Origin: Burkholderia sp. WSM2232
Lineage (GTDB): Bacteria; Pseudomonadota; Gammaproteobacteria; Burkholderiales; Burkholderiaceae
Assembly: GCF_000472545.1 (NCBI RefSeq)
Contig: NZ_AWZV01000008.1
Span: forward strand, 186,001-250,000
DNA length: 64,000 nucleotides
Direction: 5' to 3'
Positions 54,124 to 62,938 of this stretch are shown piece after piece. The notes below the pieces were generated by a model. That model did no database searches, was not told the origin of the DNA, and saw only the letters and a program-made list of their open reading frames with translations. Each line of letters starts with the position of its first letter. Position 1 is the first letter of the stretch. The translations under genes were made by a program, and so were the position numbers.

Positions 54124-55446
54124 GTGGAGACGACTCGGCAAAAAGCGCTGCGGCCCGAGAATCGCTGGGGCATTCTCGTGCTGCTGGCGCTCGGCCTGAT
54201 GATCTCTTTCGTGGACCGAACCAGTATGTCGACCGCTTTAGCGGATCGGCACTTCGTGCAGGAATTTGCGCTGACGCACGTCGAGCGCGGCTGGCTCGGC
54301 TCAGCAATGTTCTGGTCTTACGGCCTGTTGCAGATGCCGATGGGCTGGCTTGTCGACCGCTATGGCGTGAAATGGCCTTACTCGATCTGCTTTCTGCTGT
54401 GGTGTCTCGCGGCAGCGGCGACGGGTCTCGTGACCACGCTGTCCGCGCTGATAGTCATGCGGCTTCTCATCGGCATCGCTGAAGCTGTAGTGGTGCCGGC
54501 CACCTACCGCTATCTCGCCGACAACTTCGATGAAACGCGCAAGGGCACGGCGCTCGGCATCTATTCGATCGGCGGCAAGATGGGGCCGGCGCTCGGTGCG
54601 CCGATCGCTGCGTGGCTGATCGCCGTCGGCTCATGGAAGACGATGTTCATCATCACAGGACTCGCAGGACTGGTCTGGTTGATGCCCTGGCAACTGATGC
54701 TTCACAACGACTTTCCGTCGCGTGCCGAACTTGCGTCGGCGAAGCGCCGGGCGGCTTCGGTGCCGCTCGCCAATCTGCTGGCGAGTCCAGTTGTATGGGG
54801 CGGCCTGATCACCAATTTCTGCTACAGCTACTTCGCGTTTTACTGCATGACGTGGATGCCGGCATATCTGGTCGAACAGCGGGGGCTTTCGCTGCAGGAG
54901 TCGGGGCTGTACACATTCTTTAGCTTCGCCGGAATCGCCATCGTGGCCGCTTTCGCCGGGTGGGCGGCGGACAGGCTGATTGCGCGTGGCCATGATGCGG
55001 TGGTCGTGCGCAAGTCGTTCATCGTGGCCGGTTTTATCGGGGGCACGACGGTTCTGATAGGCGCTTATACGCCGTCGCCGCACATGGCGCTGTTCTGGAA
55101 CATCCTATCTCTTTCGCTCCTCGGCCTTGTCACGGCGAACAATCTTGCTTTGGTGAAACTCACGCTGATTCCCAGGCAGGCGGTGGGTCTGAATACCGGC
55201 TTGCAGCAGGTTGCTACCAGCCTCGCCGGTGGCGTATCGGCGAGTCTGTCGGGCTGGCTGCTTCATGTCGGGCACAGCTACACGTTGCCAATGGCGGCCA
55301 TTTTCGGCTTCCTCGTGCTTGGCGCGGCAAGCACGGTGGTGCTGCTTCAGCGCAAGTGGGCGCCGAAAGTCAACGGTAGTGGATACGAAGAGCGAGACAA
55401 CGACGATGCAAAGGCGCGTACCTATGCAAACAGAAATTTCCCCTGA
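54124..55446 (+). CDS. MFS transporter, anion:cation symporter type (copy 1)
   Basis: A 440-residue, 12-helix carrier starting with a GTG at 54124. It has LMISFVDRTSMSTALADRHF after helix 1, the MFS loop GWLVDRYGVKWPY between helices 2 and 3, and a repeat WAADRLIARGHD between helices 8 and 9. It resembles phthalate, tartrate and 4-hydroxyphenylacetate importers. It follows the decarboxylase-like gene by 51 bases and should import the aromatic acid. A close sister is encoded at 58198. Confidence 0.9.
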   Translation: METTRQKALRPENRWGILVLLALGLMISFVDRTSMSTALADRHFVQEFALTHVERGWLGSAMFWSYGLLQMPMGWLVDRYGVKWPYSICFLLWCLAAAATGLVTTLSALIVMRLLIGIAEAVVVPATYRYLADNFDETRKGTALGIYSIGGKMGPALGAPIAAWLIAVGSWKTMFIITGLAGLVWLMPWQLMLHNDFPSRAELASAKRRAASVPLANLLASPVVWGGLITNFCYSYFAFYCMTWMPAYLVEQRGLSLQESGLYTFFSFAGIAIVAAFAGWAADRLIARGHDAVVVRKSFIVAGFIGGTTVLIGAYTPSPHMALFWNILSLSLLGLVTANNLALVKLTLIPRQAVGLNTGLQQVATSLAGGVSASLSGWLLHVGHSYTLPMAAIFGFLVLGAASTVVLLQRKWAPKVNGSGYEERDNDDAKARTYANRNFP

Positions 55447-55485
55447 GTGCCCGCATGGTTGCAAGGCGGGACTGGGGCAGCGGAC

Positions 55486-56736
55486 ATGACGCGCGCGAAC
55501 AACAGCTCGCAACCGGTCGCGCAGGCGCCCATGCGTAAACACTCGTCGCTGACGCGTTTCCTGATTGCCCGCGCCGGTTCAATCACCGCGCAGCAGATGC
55601 TCATGCTTGCAATCAGCTGGCACATGTTCGATCTGACATCGAGCGCGTGGTCGCTGGGGCTCGTCGGACTGTTCCAGTTCGCTCCCGGACTCGCGACGAC
55701 TTTCGTCGCCGGTCATTGCGCCGATCGCATGCATCGCGGCCGGATTGTCGCGGCCTGTCTCGCCGCGCAGGCGGTGACAGCCGCGCTGCTGGCTGCGTCC
55801 ACAGTAACGCATGTCGTGACACGCGACCTGTTGCTCGGCCTCTCTCTCGTTCTCGGCGCGATCCGGCCATTTCAAATGTCGGCGCAGCAGGCGCTCTTGC
55901 CGATGCTCGTTCCCCAGAATCTGCTCGCGCGGTCCATGGCGCTTAGCACCGTGGTTCAACAGGTCTGCGTGATAGCCGGGCCGGCGTTGGGCGGCTTGCT
56001 GTTCGCCATGGGTGTTAACACACTTTATCTCACGTGCGCAGCGGTGTTCTGCGTGAGCGCCGTGATGTACGCGATCATTCACTACGACTACGTGCCGCCG
56101 CCGCGTGAGCCGGTCACGGCGCAAACGGTGCTCGCCGGCTTGCGCTTCGTGTGGAGCAACCCGTTGTTGCTCGGCGCCATCTCCCTCGATCTCTTTGCCG
56201 TGCTGTTCGGCGGCGCGACCGCGTTGCTGCCGGTCTATGCGAAAGAAATCCTGCACGTCGGGCCGCAGGGTCTCGGCTTGCTGCGCTGTGCGCCTGCCGC
56301 GGGCGCATTATGTGTCGGCCTTGTGTTGTCTCGCCGTGCAATTGGCAGCAGCGTTGGCAAGAAGCTGCTGGTCGCTGTGGTCATCTACGGAATGTCCATT
56401 GCCGCATTCGGGCTCTCCCGTTCGTTTTTGCTGTCGCTGTTGCTGCTTGCCGTGTCGGGCGGCGCGGACACCATCAGTGTGATTGTCCGACAGACACTGA
56501 TCCAGCTTGAAACGCCGGATCTCATGCGCGGACGAGTCGCCGCGGTGAACACGCTGTTCATCGGCGCGAGCAATCAACTGGGCGAGTTCGAGTCAGGTAT
56601 GACCGCTACCGCGTTCGGCGTCGTCGGCTCGGTCGTGCTCGGCGGATTCGCGACGGTCCTCGTCAGCCTTGCATGGAGTCATCTCTTCAAGCCGCTCGCC
56701 CAACGGAAGACGTTGCAGTCACAGACAGCGCGTTGA
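55486..56736 (+). CDS. MFS transporter, EntS/MFS_3 type
   Basis: A 416-residue carrier. The ATG at 55486 (MTRANNSSQPV) is preferred over an upstream GTG. It has FLIARAGSITAQQMLMLAISWHMF, LVGLFQFAPGLATTFVAGHCADRMHR, FQMSAQQALLPMLVPQNLLARS and LLFAMGVNTLYLTCA. This group is mostly exporters (siderophores, drugs), so it may remove a toxic intermediate rather than import substrate. It starts 39 bases after the previous carrier gene. Confidence 0.88.
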   Translation: MTRANNSSQPVAQAPMRKHSSLTRFLIARAGSITAQQMLMLAISWHMFDLTSSAWSLGLVGLFQFAPGLATTFVAGHCADRMHRGRIVAACLAAQAVTAALLAASTVTHVVTRDLLLGLSLVLGAIRPFQMSAQQALLPMLVPQNLLARSMALSTVVQQVCVIAGPALGGLLFAMGVNTLYLTCAAVFCVSAVMYAIIHYDYVPPPREPVTAQTVLAGLRFVWSNPLLLGAISLDLFAVLFGGATALLPVYAKEILHVGPQGLGLLRCAPAAGALCVGLVLSRRAIGSSVGKKLLVAVVIYGMSIAAFGLSRSFLLSLLLLAVSGGADTISVIVRQTLIQLETPDLMRGRVAAVNTLFIGASNQLGEFESGMTATAFGVVGSVVLGGFATVLVSLAWSHLFKPLAQRKTLQSQTAR

Positions 56737-56819
56737 GCACGACGGCTCGCGGCGCGTCTTTCCACCTCTTATGGTTAAGCTCCAATGGCGACACAAAAGC
56801 GCCGCCATCCGTATCCGCA

Positions 56820-57845
56820 TCAGAATTTATGCGTCATTCCGAGGATTACGCCACGCGCGTACGCGCCTGGGTTGACCGCAATGCCAGAATATTGCGTGCC
56901 GTCCAGCGTGTATTGCGCCTGATTGCGGTTCTGAATGAGCCCGGCGGTGGTGTACAGAATAGTCGACTTCGACAGATAATATTCATAGATCAGCCCGACC
57001 TGCTGAGCGTTATTGCCTTGGCCCGTCCGGTCGTGCGCGTATCCATACATTACCGAGAGCCGGTTAAACGGATTGAACAGATAGGTGCCCGATACTTCGT
57101 AGATGTCACGCTTTTCGCTGTTATCGCTCTGACGTTCCGTCTGGTACGCCGCATAAAAGCGCGCCGCGCCCAGCCGGTAAGACGCGGTCCCTCTGAATAT
57201 CTTCTGCACCGACGTGCCGGCCGCATTTGCAGACGATTCATAGCCGGCGCCCAGATGAAGGGGACCGTGAACATAGCGCGCCACGACGTTGTAAAAGCGC
57301 AGGCCGTTCGACGGGCTCGTCGTCTGATCGCGCAGCGACACCATGCCCTGCACGCTCAGACCGCGAAAGTCCGGCAGGAAGTAGGCAATCGCGTTACTCG
57401 CGCGCACGGACGCGTCGGTGAAGTTGTTGATCGGCGAGGCGAAGCTCTTGACTGCGGTGGGGTCCACTTCGCCGTTCAGGAAGAGATACTCAGGCTTCTT
57501 CTGACGCCCGAAGCGCACTTCGCCGAACCGTCCGGACACGCCGATCCATGCTAGACGATTGAAAGAGGCGGTAGGGTCGGTCGCCGCACCGGTCACGCCC
57601 GAGAATCCCTGCTCCAACTGGAAATTGACGCGGACGCCGCCACCGATATCTTCGTGACCGGTCAGGCCGTACACGGTCGCAAAGAGGCCGCTCGATACGG
57701 CACGGACCGCGCCCCCCGCACCGCCGTTCTGATATTCGATGCCGTTGTCGAGCACGCCGTAAAGCGTGACCGACGATTGCCCATGAGCGGTATTCAATAG
57801 ACATGCCAATGCAACGGTCGATATTGGATAGACCAGCTTCTTCAT
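56820..57845 (-). CDS. Outer membrane porin (porin_4 type, sister of 62939)
   Basis: A 341-residue porin. The ATG at 57845 (MKKLVYPISTVALAC) follows GGAGAC. The leader ends near AHGQ and the mature part starts SSVTLYGVLDNGIEYQNGG. It shares YGYAHDRTGQGNNAQQ and IQNRN near the C-terminus with the 341-residue porin at 62939, and ends GMTHKF. It is divergent from the MFS gene at 58198, across a 352-base gap that contains an 8-13-8 inverted repeat. Confidence 0.93.
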   Translation of the reverse strand: MKKLVYPISTVALACLLNTAHGQSSVTLYGVLDNGIEYQNGGAGGAVRAVSSGLFATVYGLTGHEDIGGGVRVNFQLEQGFSGVTGAATDPTASFNRLAWIGVSGRFGEVRFGRQKKPEYLFLNGEVDPTAVKSFASPINNFTDASVRASNAIAYFLPDFRGLSVQGMVSLRDQTTSPSNGLRFYNVVARYVHGPLHLGAGYESSANAAGTSVQKIFRGTASYRLGAARFYAAYQTERQSDNSEKRDIYEVSGTYLFNPFNRLSVMYGYAHDRTGQGNNAQQVGLIYEYYLSKSTILYTTAGLIQNRNQAQYTLDGTQYSGIAVNPGAYARGVILGMTHKF

Positions 57846-58066
57846 TCTGTCTCCGAGTCTGTTTCTTTTTTTCGAGCGCTTTGCGCGCGCAACAGGCGCT
57901 TGCTTTCGTAACGCCCTGGCGTCCAACGCGACACGGCATAGGCGAGGGCAAAGGGCGCGGCGAAAGCGAGAACGAAGAATATTGGATCGACGGGCTGACG
58001 TCCCTGCACAAAACCGAGATTCGCCGGAACTTTTAATAAAGGCCGATCAATGCTGGCAGACCTTAA

Positions 58067-58095
58067 CAAAAGTGCCATTGAAAGTGACTTTTGTG
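58067..58095. promoter_or_regulatory. Inverted repeat in porin/MFS divergent gap
   Basis: ACAAAAGT and ACTTTTGT are perfectly complementary 8-base arms with 13 bases between. The site lies 102 bases before the MFS start and about 220 before the porin start. The spacing suits a dimeric regulator. The rest of the 352-base gap shows no gene. Confidence 0.45.
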
Positions 58096-58197
58096 TAGGG
58101 ACGCAGACGCCTTCGTCACATATGCTCGATTCGTCGAAACGATGGCTCCGGCGCCCGCGTTTTCCGCAATCCAACCCAATCAAAGAGAAAAGAGCAG

Positions 58198-59478
58198 ATG
58201 GAGACAAACAAACCTGAACGACAAGGAAGCGTGAGCCGCTGGGCTGTGCTTGCGCTCCTTGCGCTCGGCGTGCTGATTTCGTTCGTCGATCGCACCAGTA
58301 TTTCGTCGACGCTGGCGGACGCAAGTTTCATCCGCCATTTCGCGCTCACCAACGTAGACCGCGGCTGGATCAACGCGGCGTTTTTCTGGTCGTACGGCGC
58401 GTTCCAGATTCCGATGGGCTGGGTTGCGGACCGCTACGGCGTCAAGTGGCCCTACGCGATCAGCTTCGCTTTGTGGTGCCTTGCTACTGCGCTGATGGGG
58501 GCGGTCACGGCGCTCACGAGCCTCGTCGTCATGCGTCTGATCATTGGAATGGCTGAGGCAATTGTGATTCCCGCTAGCTATCGCTGGATTCGCAATAACT
58601 TCGACGAGAGCCAGAATGGACTTGCCGTCGGCCTGCTGGCGATGGGCAACAAGTTTGGCCCAGCGTTGGGCGCGCCAGTGGGTGCATGGTTCATCGTCCA
58701 CTATTCGTGGCAGGTGATGTTCGTCGCCACAGGTCTAATCGGTCTGGTCTGGCTCGCGCCGTGGCTACTGCTGGCTCGTAACGATTTGCCGACGAAGGAG
58801 CAACTCGCAGCCGCAAACCGGCGCGCACGCACGGTGAGTCTCGGCAGTATCGTGTCTAGCCCGGTGGTGTGGGGCGGTCTCATCACCAACTTCTGCTACG
58901 GCTATTTCACGTTTTACTGCATGACGTGGATGCCTTCGTATCTGGTCGAGCAACGTCATCTTTCGCTCTCGAGGTCAGGGCTTTTCACGTTCTTCAGCTT
59001 CGCCGGCATCGCAATCGTCGCGGCGCTCGCGGGTTGGGTTGCGGACAGGATCATTGCGAGAGGGTACAACGCCATTCTCGTGCGCAAGCTGTTCACGATC
59101 ACAGGTTTTGTCGGCGGATGCACAGTGCTGCTCGGCGCCTATGCACCGACGCTGGAATTGGCGCTCTTCTGGAATGTACTGTCGCTTTCGCTGCTTGGCC
59201 TCGTAACCGCCAACAACCTCGTGCTTTCGCGCCTGAGCCTGATTCCGAAGCAGGCAATCGGACTCGTCACGGGCGTGCAGCAGGTAGCGACAAGCCTTGC
59301 CGGCGGCGTGACGGCAAGCCTTTCCGGGTGGCTCCTGCATGTGAGCGGAAGCTATGACCTGCCAATGATGGTGATTCTTGTCTTCCTCGCGCTGGGAGCG
59401 CTTGCAACCGCGATTTTGTACCGCCCCGAATGGGCGCCGAAAGTCACGGAAATGCAGCCTTCGTTGCGGCAAGCGTAG
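58198..59478 (+). CDS. MFS transporter, anion:cation symporter type (copy 2)
   Basis: A 426-residue carrier closely similar to that at 54124: VLISFVDRTSISSTLADASF, GWVADRYGVKWPYAISF, SPVVWGGLITNFCYGYFTFYCMTWMPSYLVEQ, and SLAGGVTASLSGWLLHV are shared almost unchanged. It should import an aromatic carboxylate. It leads into the extradiol dioxygenase gene 82 bases downstream, so carrier and ring-cleaving enzyme are probably co-expressed. Confidence 0.91.
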   Translation: METNKPERQGSVSRWAVLALLALGVLISFVDRTSISSTLADASFIRHFALTNVDRGWINAAFFWSYGAFQIPMGWVADRYGVKWPYAISFALWCLATALMGAVTALTSLVVMRLIIGMAEAIVIPASYRWIRNNFDESQNGLAVGLLAMGNKFGPALGAPVGAWFIVHYSWQVMFVATGLIGLVWLAPWLLLARNDLPTKEQLAAANRRARTVSLGSIVSSPVVWGGLITNFCYGYFTFYCMTWMPSYLVEQRHLSLSRSGLFTFFSFAGIAIVAALAGWVADRIIARGYNAILVRKLFTITGFVGGCTVLLGAYAPTLELALFWNVLSLSLLGLVTANNLVLSRLSLIPKQAIGLVTGVQQVATSLAGGVTASLSGWLLHVSGSYDLPMMVILVFLALGALATAILYRPEWAPKVTEMQPSLRQA

Positions 59479-59560
59479 AAAGGGCCGCATAGCGGACCGT
59501 AGTGACGCTTACTGCACCCTGGCTGCGTTGCAGAACACTTAATTCACTGAGAAAACATAT

Positions 59561-60562
59561 ATGGCGAAGATTGTATTCGGAATGGCAGTGCCGCACAGCG
59601 GCATGCTCGGTCAGGCGCCGGAAGACTGGCTAAAGAACGGTGAGCGCGACCGCAGTAATCCGGAACTGTGGTATCGCAATCGGACATGGACTTATCCTGA
59701 GCTGGAGGCGCATCGAGAAGCGGCCTTCGAAAAGTTTCTGACGCTCGAGGAGCGCACCACGCGCGCGGCGCGCTGCCGCGCCGCGCTCGACACGATGGCC
59801 GCCGCGTATCGCGAAGCGAAGATCGACGTCGCGATCATTCTCGGCAAGGACCAGAAAGAAATCTTTCCGCACTGCTCGCCGTCGATCGCCATCTACAGCG
59901 GCGAGGAGGTGCATAACGGCCCGCCGCAGCGCTCCGTGTATGCGCCGGACCACCACGTCACGCACAAATGTCATCCCAGACTGGCCACTTATCTGATCGA
60001 GCACTTCCAGCGTGAGCGCTTCGATCTGACCGACCTGTTCGCGTGGCCCGACAACGTGTGGATGAAACCATTGCCCGAATATCCCGTTGTGCCCCATGCG
60101 TACAGCTTCGTCTATCACCAGATCATGGGCGATGCGCCGCCGCCGCATGTGCCCGTCATCATGAATTGCTTTTATCCGCCGACGCAGCCGTCCATGTCAC
60201 GTTGCATCGAGTTCGGAGCGGTGTTGCGCGATGCGATCAATGCGTGGCCGGACGACGTGCGGGTAGGCATATTTGCGTCAGGTGGCCTGTCGCACTTCGT
60301 CAACGACGAGGAATTCGACCGCCGCATCATGAAGATGCTCGCCGACTATGACTACGACGGTCTCGCTGCGGTGGACAATCGCTCGTATCAGTCTGGCACA
60401 TCCGAAATCAAGCTCTATGTCAGCGTCATGAAGGCGGTGCAGGAAACGCGCGCCAGCATGACGCTGGTGGACTACGTGCCGTGCTGGCGCACGCCAGCAG
60501 GCACTGGCGAGGGCATGGGCTTCATGTACTGGAAAGCCGAACAATCCGCTGCGAGCAACTGA
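59561..60562 (+). CDS. LigB-superfamily extradiol ring-cleavage dioxygenase
   Basis: A 333-residue protein that looks like a single-chain class III extradiol dioxygenase. It starts KIVFGMAVPHSGMLGQAPEDW with a likely Fe-His, has VAIILGKDQKEIF, VPVIMNCFYPPTQPS and GIFASGGLSHFVNDEEFD, the late His motif of the family. Related enzymes open protocatechuate, gallate or 3-O-methylgallate. It probably makes the ring-opened acid that LigJ and the LigI-like proteins process. Substrate unproven. Confidence 0.86.
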   Translation: MAKIVFGMAVPHSGMLGQAPEDWLKNGERDRSNPELWYRNRTWTYPELEAHREAAFEKFLTLEERTTRAARCRAALDTMAAAYREAKIDVAIILGKDQKEIFPHCSPSIAIYSGEEVHNGPPQRSVYAPDHHVTHKCHPRLATYLIEHFQRERFDLTDLFAWPDNVWMKPLPEYPVVPHAYSFVYHQIMGDAPPPHVPVIMNCFYPPTQPSMSRCIEFGAVLRDAINAWPDDVRVGIFASGGLSHFVNDEEFDRRIMKMLADYDYDGLAAVDNRSYQSGTSEIKLYVSVMKAVQETRASMTLVDYVPCWRTPAGTGEGMGFMYWKAEQSAASN

Positions 60563-60712
60563 TTCGCTGCCGTGGACGAGAGACGACCGGACAGCAGCAT
60601 CAAAACGGAGGTATCGAGGAAACGAACGCATTGCGTCAATGTATCCAGTCGAGCGGGCGGCTTGGCGCGGTGTGCCCCCCGCTCCAATATAAAACTAATG
60701 GAGGCATTTGCT

Positions 60713-62623
60713 GTGCATCTCATTTCGTCTTTCAAAAAGCTCTTCGGCTGCTTGGCGATTGCGGGCGCCTCTGTCTCGCCTGTGGGCGCGGCAGGCGCGG
60801 CGTCGAATGGAACCCTGTATCTCAACCGGGTCGGCCCTGTCACTTCGGAGTTGTACATATCGAATGCCGACGGTACCGGCGAGCACAAGTTGATTCCAAC
60901 CGCCGGGTTCGACTATCACGCGTCGTTTTCCAGAGATGGCCAGTGGATCGTGTTTACCTCTGAGCGCGATGGCCTCGGTCAATCGAACCTCTATCGGGTC
61001 AAGGTAGATGGCACAGGAATCGAGCGGCTAACCGATCACTTGGCCGTCGACGATGCGGCCGTCTTCTCGCCGACAGACCCGAACCTGATCGCGTTCGTCT
61101 CGTCGCGCCGGGGCAAGGACGGCTTTGGCACCGCCAACATCTGGACCCTCGATGTATCGACGGGCGCATTGAATAACGTGACGGGCTCGCTCGGTTTCGA
61201 TCCGACACGGCCGCACAGTTACTTCAGACCTTCATGGTCGCCGGACGGAAAGTGGCTTGCGTTGTCATCCGATACGGGCTCGGATTGGCGCGGCCACAAT
61301 CTGCCCACCGGCTGGGAGCGTACGCAGGAAAGCAGCATCTACATCATCCGGCCGGACGGCTCCGGCTGGAGGAAAGTGGCCGGCGTGGCGGGTTACGACG
61401 AGGGATCGCCCTCGTGGTCGCCGGACGGCAAGCGGGTCGTGTTCTATGAAACGCCGGTGGAATCGACGTGGGGCGCGCACCGGCCCGAGTCGATCGATTC
61501 GGTCAGTTCTCAACTCGTGTCAGTCGATGTTTCGAGCCTCGCCCGAACGACGATGACTTCCACTGCGGGCTTCAAGGTATTCCCGCAATATCTGAATGCG
61601 AACAGTGTCGCGTACCACGTGAAAGGCGGCTCGACAGAGGGGCTCTATACGACAGCAGGTATTTTCCGCTCAACGGCCAACACGGGTATCCGCTCGCCGC
61701 GCTACTCGCCGGACGGTACGAAGCTGGTGTACGAGAAAGTCGCCTTTAGTCCCGCGCGTGCCAACGGAACCCCGCTATTCAGTTTCGATCCGGCCTGGAA
61801 GTACACCTATCTCGACGTATTCCCGCAACTGTCCAGAGACCGGGCAAAGCTGGTGTACACGGAAAAGGCAATCGGCTCGTCGATTGCCGTCACCAATCCC
61901 GATCTGTCCGGTTATACGCGCATTTACGATCCGGCAACGAGCGGTCTGGACCCGGCTGTCATCGCGCAGGGGCTCGCCGGCGCATTCCAGCCGACGTGGT
62001 CGCCGGATCGTCAGTGGGTCGCCTTCGGTGTGGGCAACTGGTTCTTCACCCGCAGTACTGGTGCCGGCCAGATCATGCGGATCAGGACAGACGGCAGCAT
62101 GAATGGTCAGGCCGAGGCGCTGACGGACGGTTCCATCAACGCGGGCTTTCCGAGCTATTCGCCCGACGGCAAGAAACTTGTGTACCGGGTATGGAGCGCC
62201 ACCGTACAAGGGCTGCGCATTCTCGATCTGAACACGCGCAGCTCGACCGTGCTGACGAGCGGTGCAGATAATTTGCCGGGCTGGTCGCCAGACGGCAGCA
62301 AGATCGTGTTCACACGTAAGCAGGTCGATACCGCCGATCCGAACAAGTTCAACTACGACGTGTTCACCATCAGACCGGATGGCACGGGCCTCACGCGCCT
62401 GACTACGGACGGCTCGAACCAGGGCCACGCTGTGTGGACGTGGGACGGCCGTATCGCATACAGCTCCGGCACCTATGGCTTTCGTGACGAACTAGCGCTT
62501 TACGACAACAGCTTCCAGCCCGACGGCCAGAATTGGGTAATGAATGCGGATGGCAGCAATCAGCGGCCGACAACGGACACGCTGTGGGAAGAGGCCATGC
62601 CTCTCTACATTCCCGGGCTTTGA
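60713..62623 (+). CDS. Secreted TolB-like PD40 beta-propeller protein
   Basis: A 636-residue protein. The likely start is a GTG at 60713, eight bases after GGAGG, giving a Sec leader (HLISSFKKLFGCLAIAGAS); an ATG at 60698 overlaps the ribosome site. About ten PD40 strands are visible, such as PSWSPDGKWLALSSD, PRYSPDGTKLVYEK, PSYSPDGKKLVYRV and PGWSPDGSKIVFTR, enough for one or two propellers. No catalytic domain was seen. It may bind a ligand or partner in the periplasm. It is 150 bases after the dioxygenase gene. Confidence 0.87.
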   Translation: MHLISSFKKLFGCLAIAGASVSPVGAAGAASNGTLYLNRVGPVTSELYISNADGTGEHKLIPTAGFDYHASFSRDGQWIVFTSERDGLGQSNLYRVKVDGTGIERLTDHLAVDDAAVFSPTDPNLIAFVSSRRGKDGFGTANIWTLDVSTGALNNVTGSLGFDPTRPHSYFRPSWSPDGKWLALSSDTGSDWRGHNLPTGWERTQESSIYIIRPDGSGWRKVAGVAGYDEGSPSWSPDGKRVVFYETPVESTWGAHRPESIDSVSSQLVSVDVSSLARTTMTSTAGFKVFPQYLNANSVAYHVKGGSTEGLYTTAGIFRSTANTGIRSPRYSPDGTKLVYEKVAFSPARANGTPLFSFDPAWKYTYLDVFPQLSRDRAKLVYTEKAIGSSIAVTNPDLSGYTRIYDPATSGLDPAVIAQGLAGAFQPTWSPDRQWVAFGVGNWFFTRSTGAGQIMRIRTDGSMNGQAEALTDGSINAGFPSYSPDGKKLVYRVWSATVQGLRILDLNTRSSTVLTSGADNLPGWSPDGSKIVFTRKQVDTADPNKFNYDVFTIRPDGTGLTRLTTDGSNQGHAVWTWDGRIAYSSGTYGFRDELALYDNSFQPDGQNWVMNADGSNQRPTTDTLWEEAMPLYIPGL

Positions 62624-62691
62624 GCTCCCGTTGCATTGGCTGTGGAACGAAGGCGCTGTGCATCGCGCACGGTGCATTACCTGGGCACGCG

Positions 62692-62723
62692 GCCGGTCAT
62701 CCAATGCCCTTGGCATGACCGGC
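62692..62723. terminator. Strong stem-loop after PD40 gene
   Basis: GCCGGTCAT-CCAA pairs with TTGG-ATGACCGGC (one bulged C) around TGCCC, a 13-bp stem 68 bases after the stop. No U-run follows. The rest of the 315-base gap to 62938 shows no gene. Confidence 0.55.
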
Positions 62724-62938
62724 TCCCGTAGGCGTCGGAGGCAGCAGATACATCTGCGTTGAGGCAGGCATCCCTGCGATATGGCTCTCCAGTAGTTCAA
62801 CGCTGGACGAGCGGGGCGATGGGTCGGTCACGTCTGTGCATTGGTTCAGCGTGTAGGACGCGAAGAACCACGTCCGCGTCAGCCACGTACGGTAGCGGGG
62901 CATACGCTCGCACATTTAAAATATAAACAGGAGACAAA

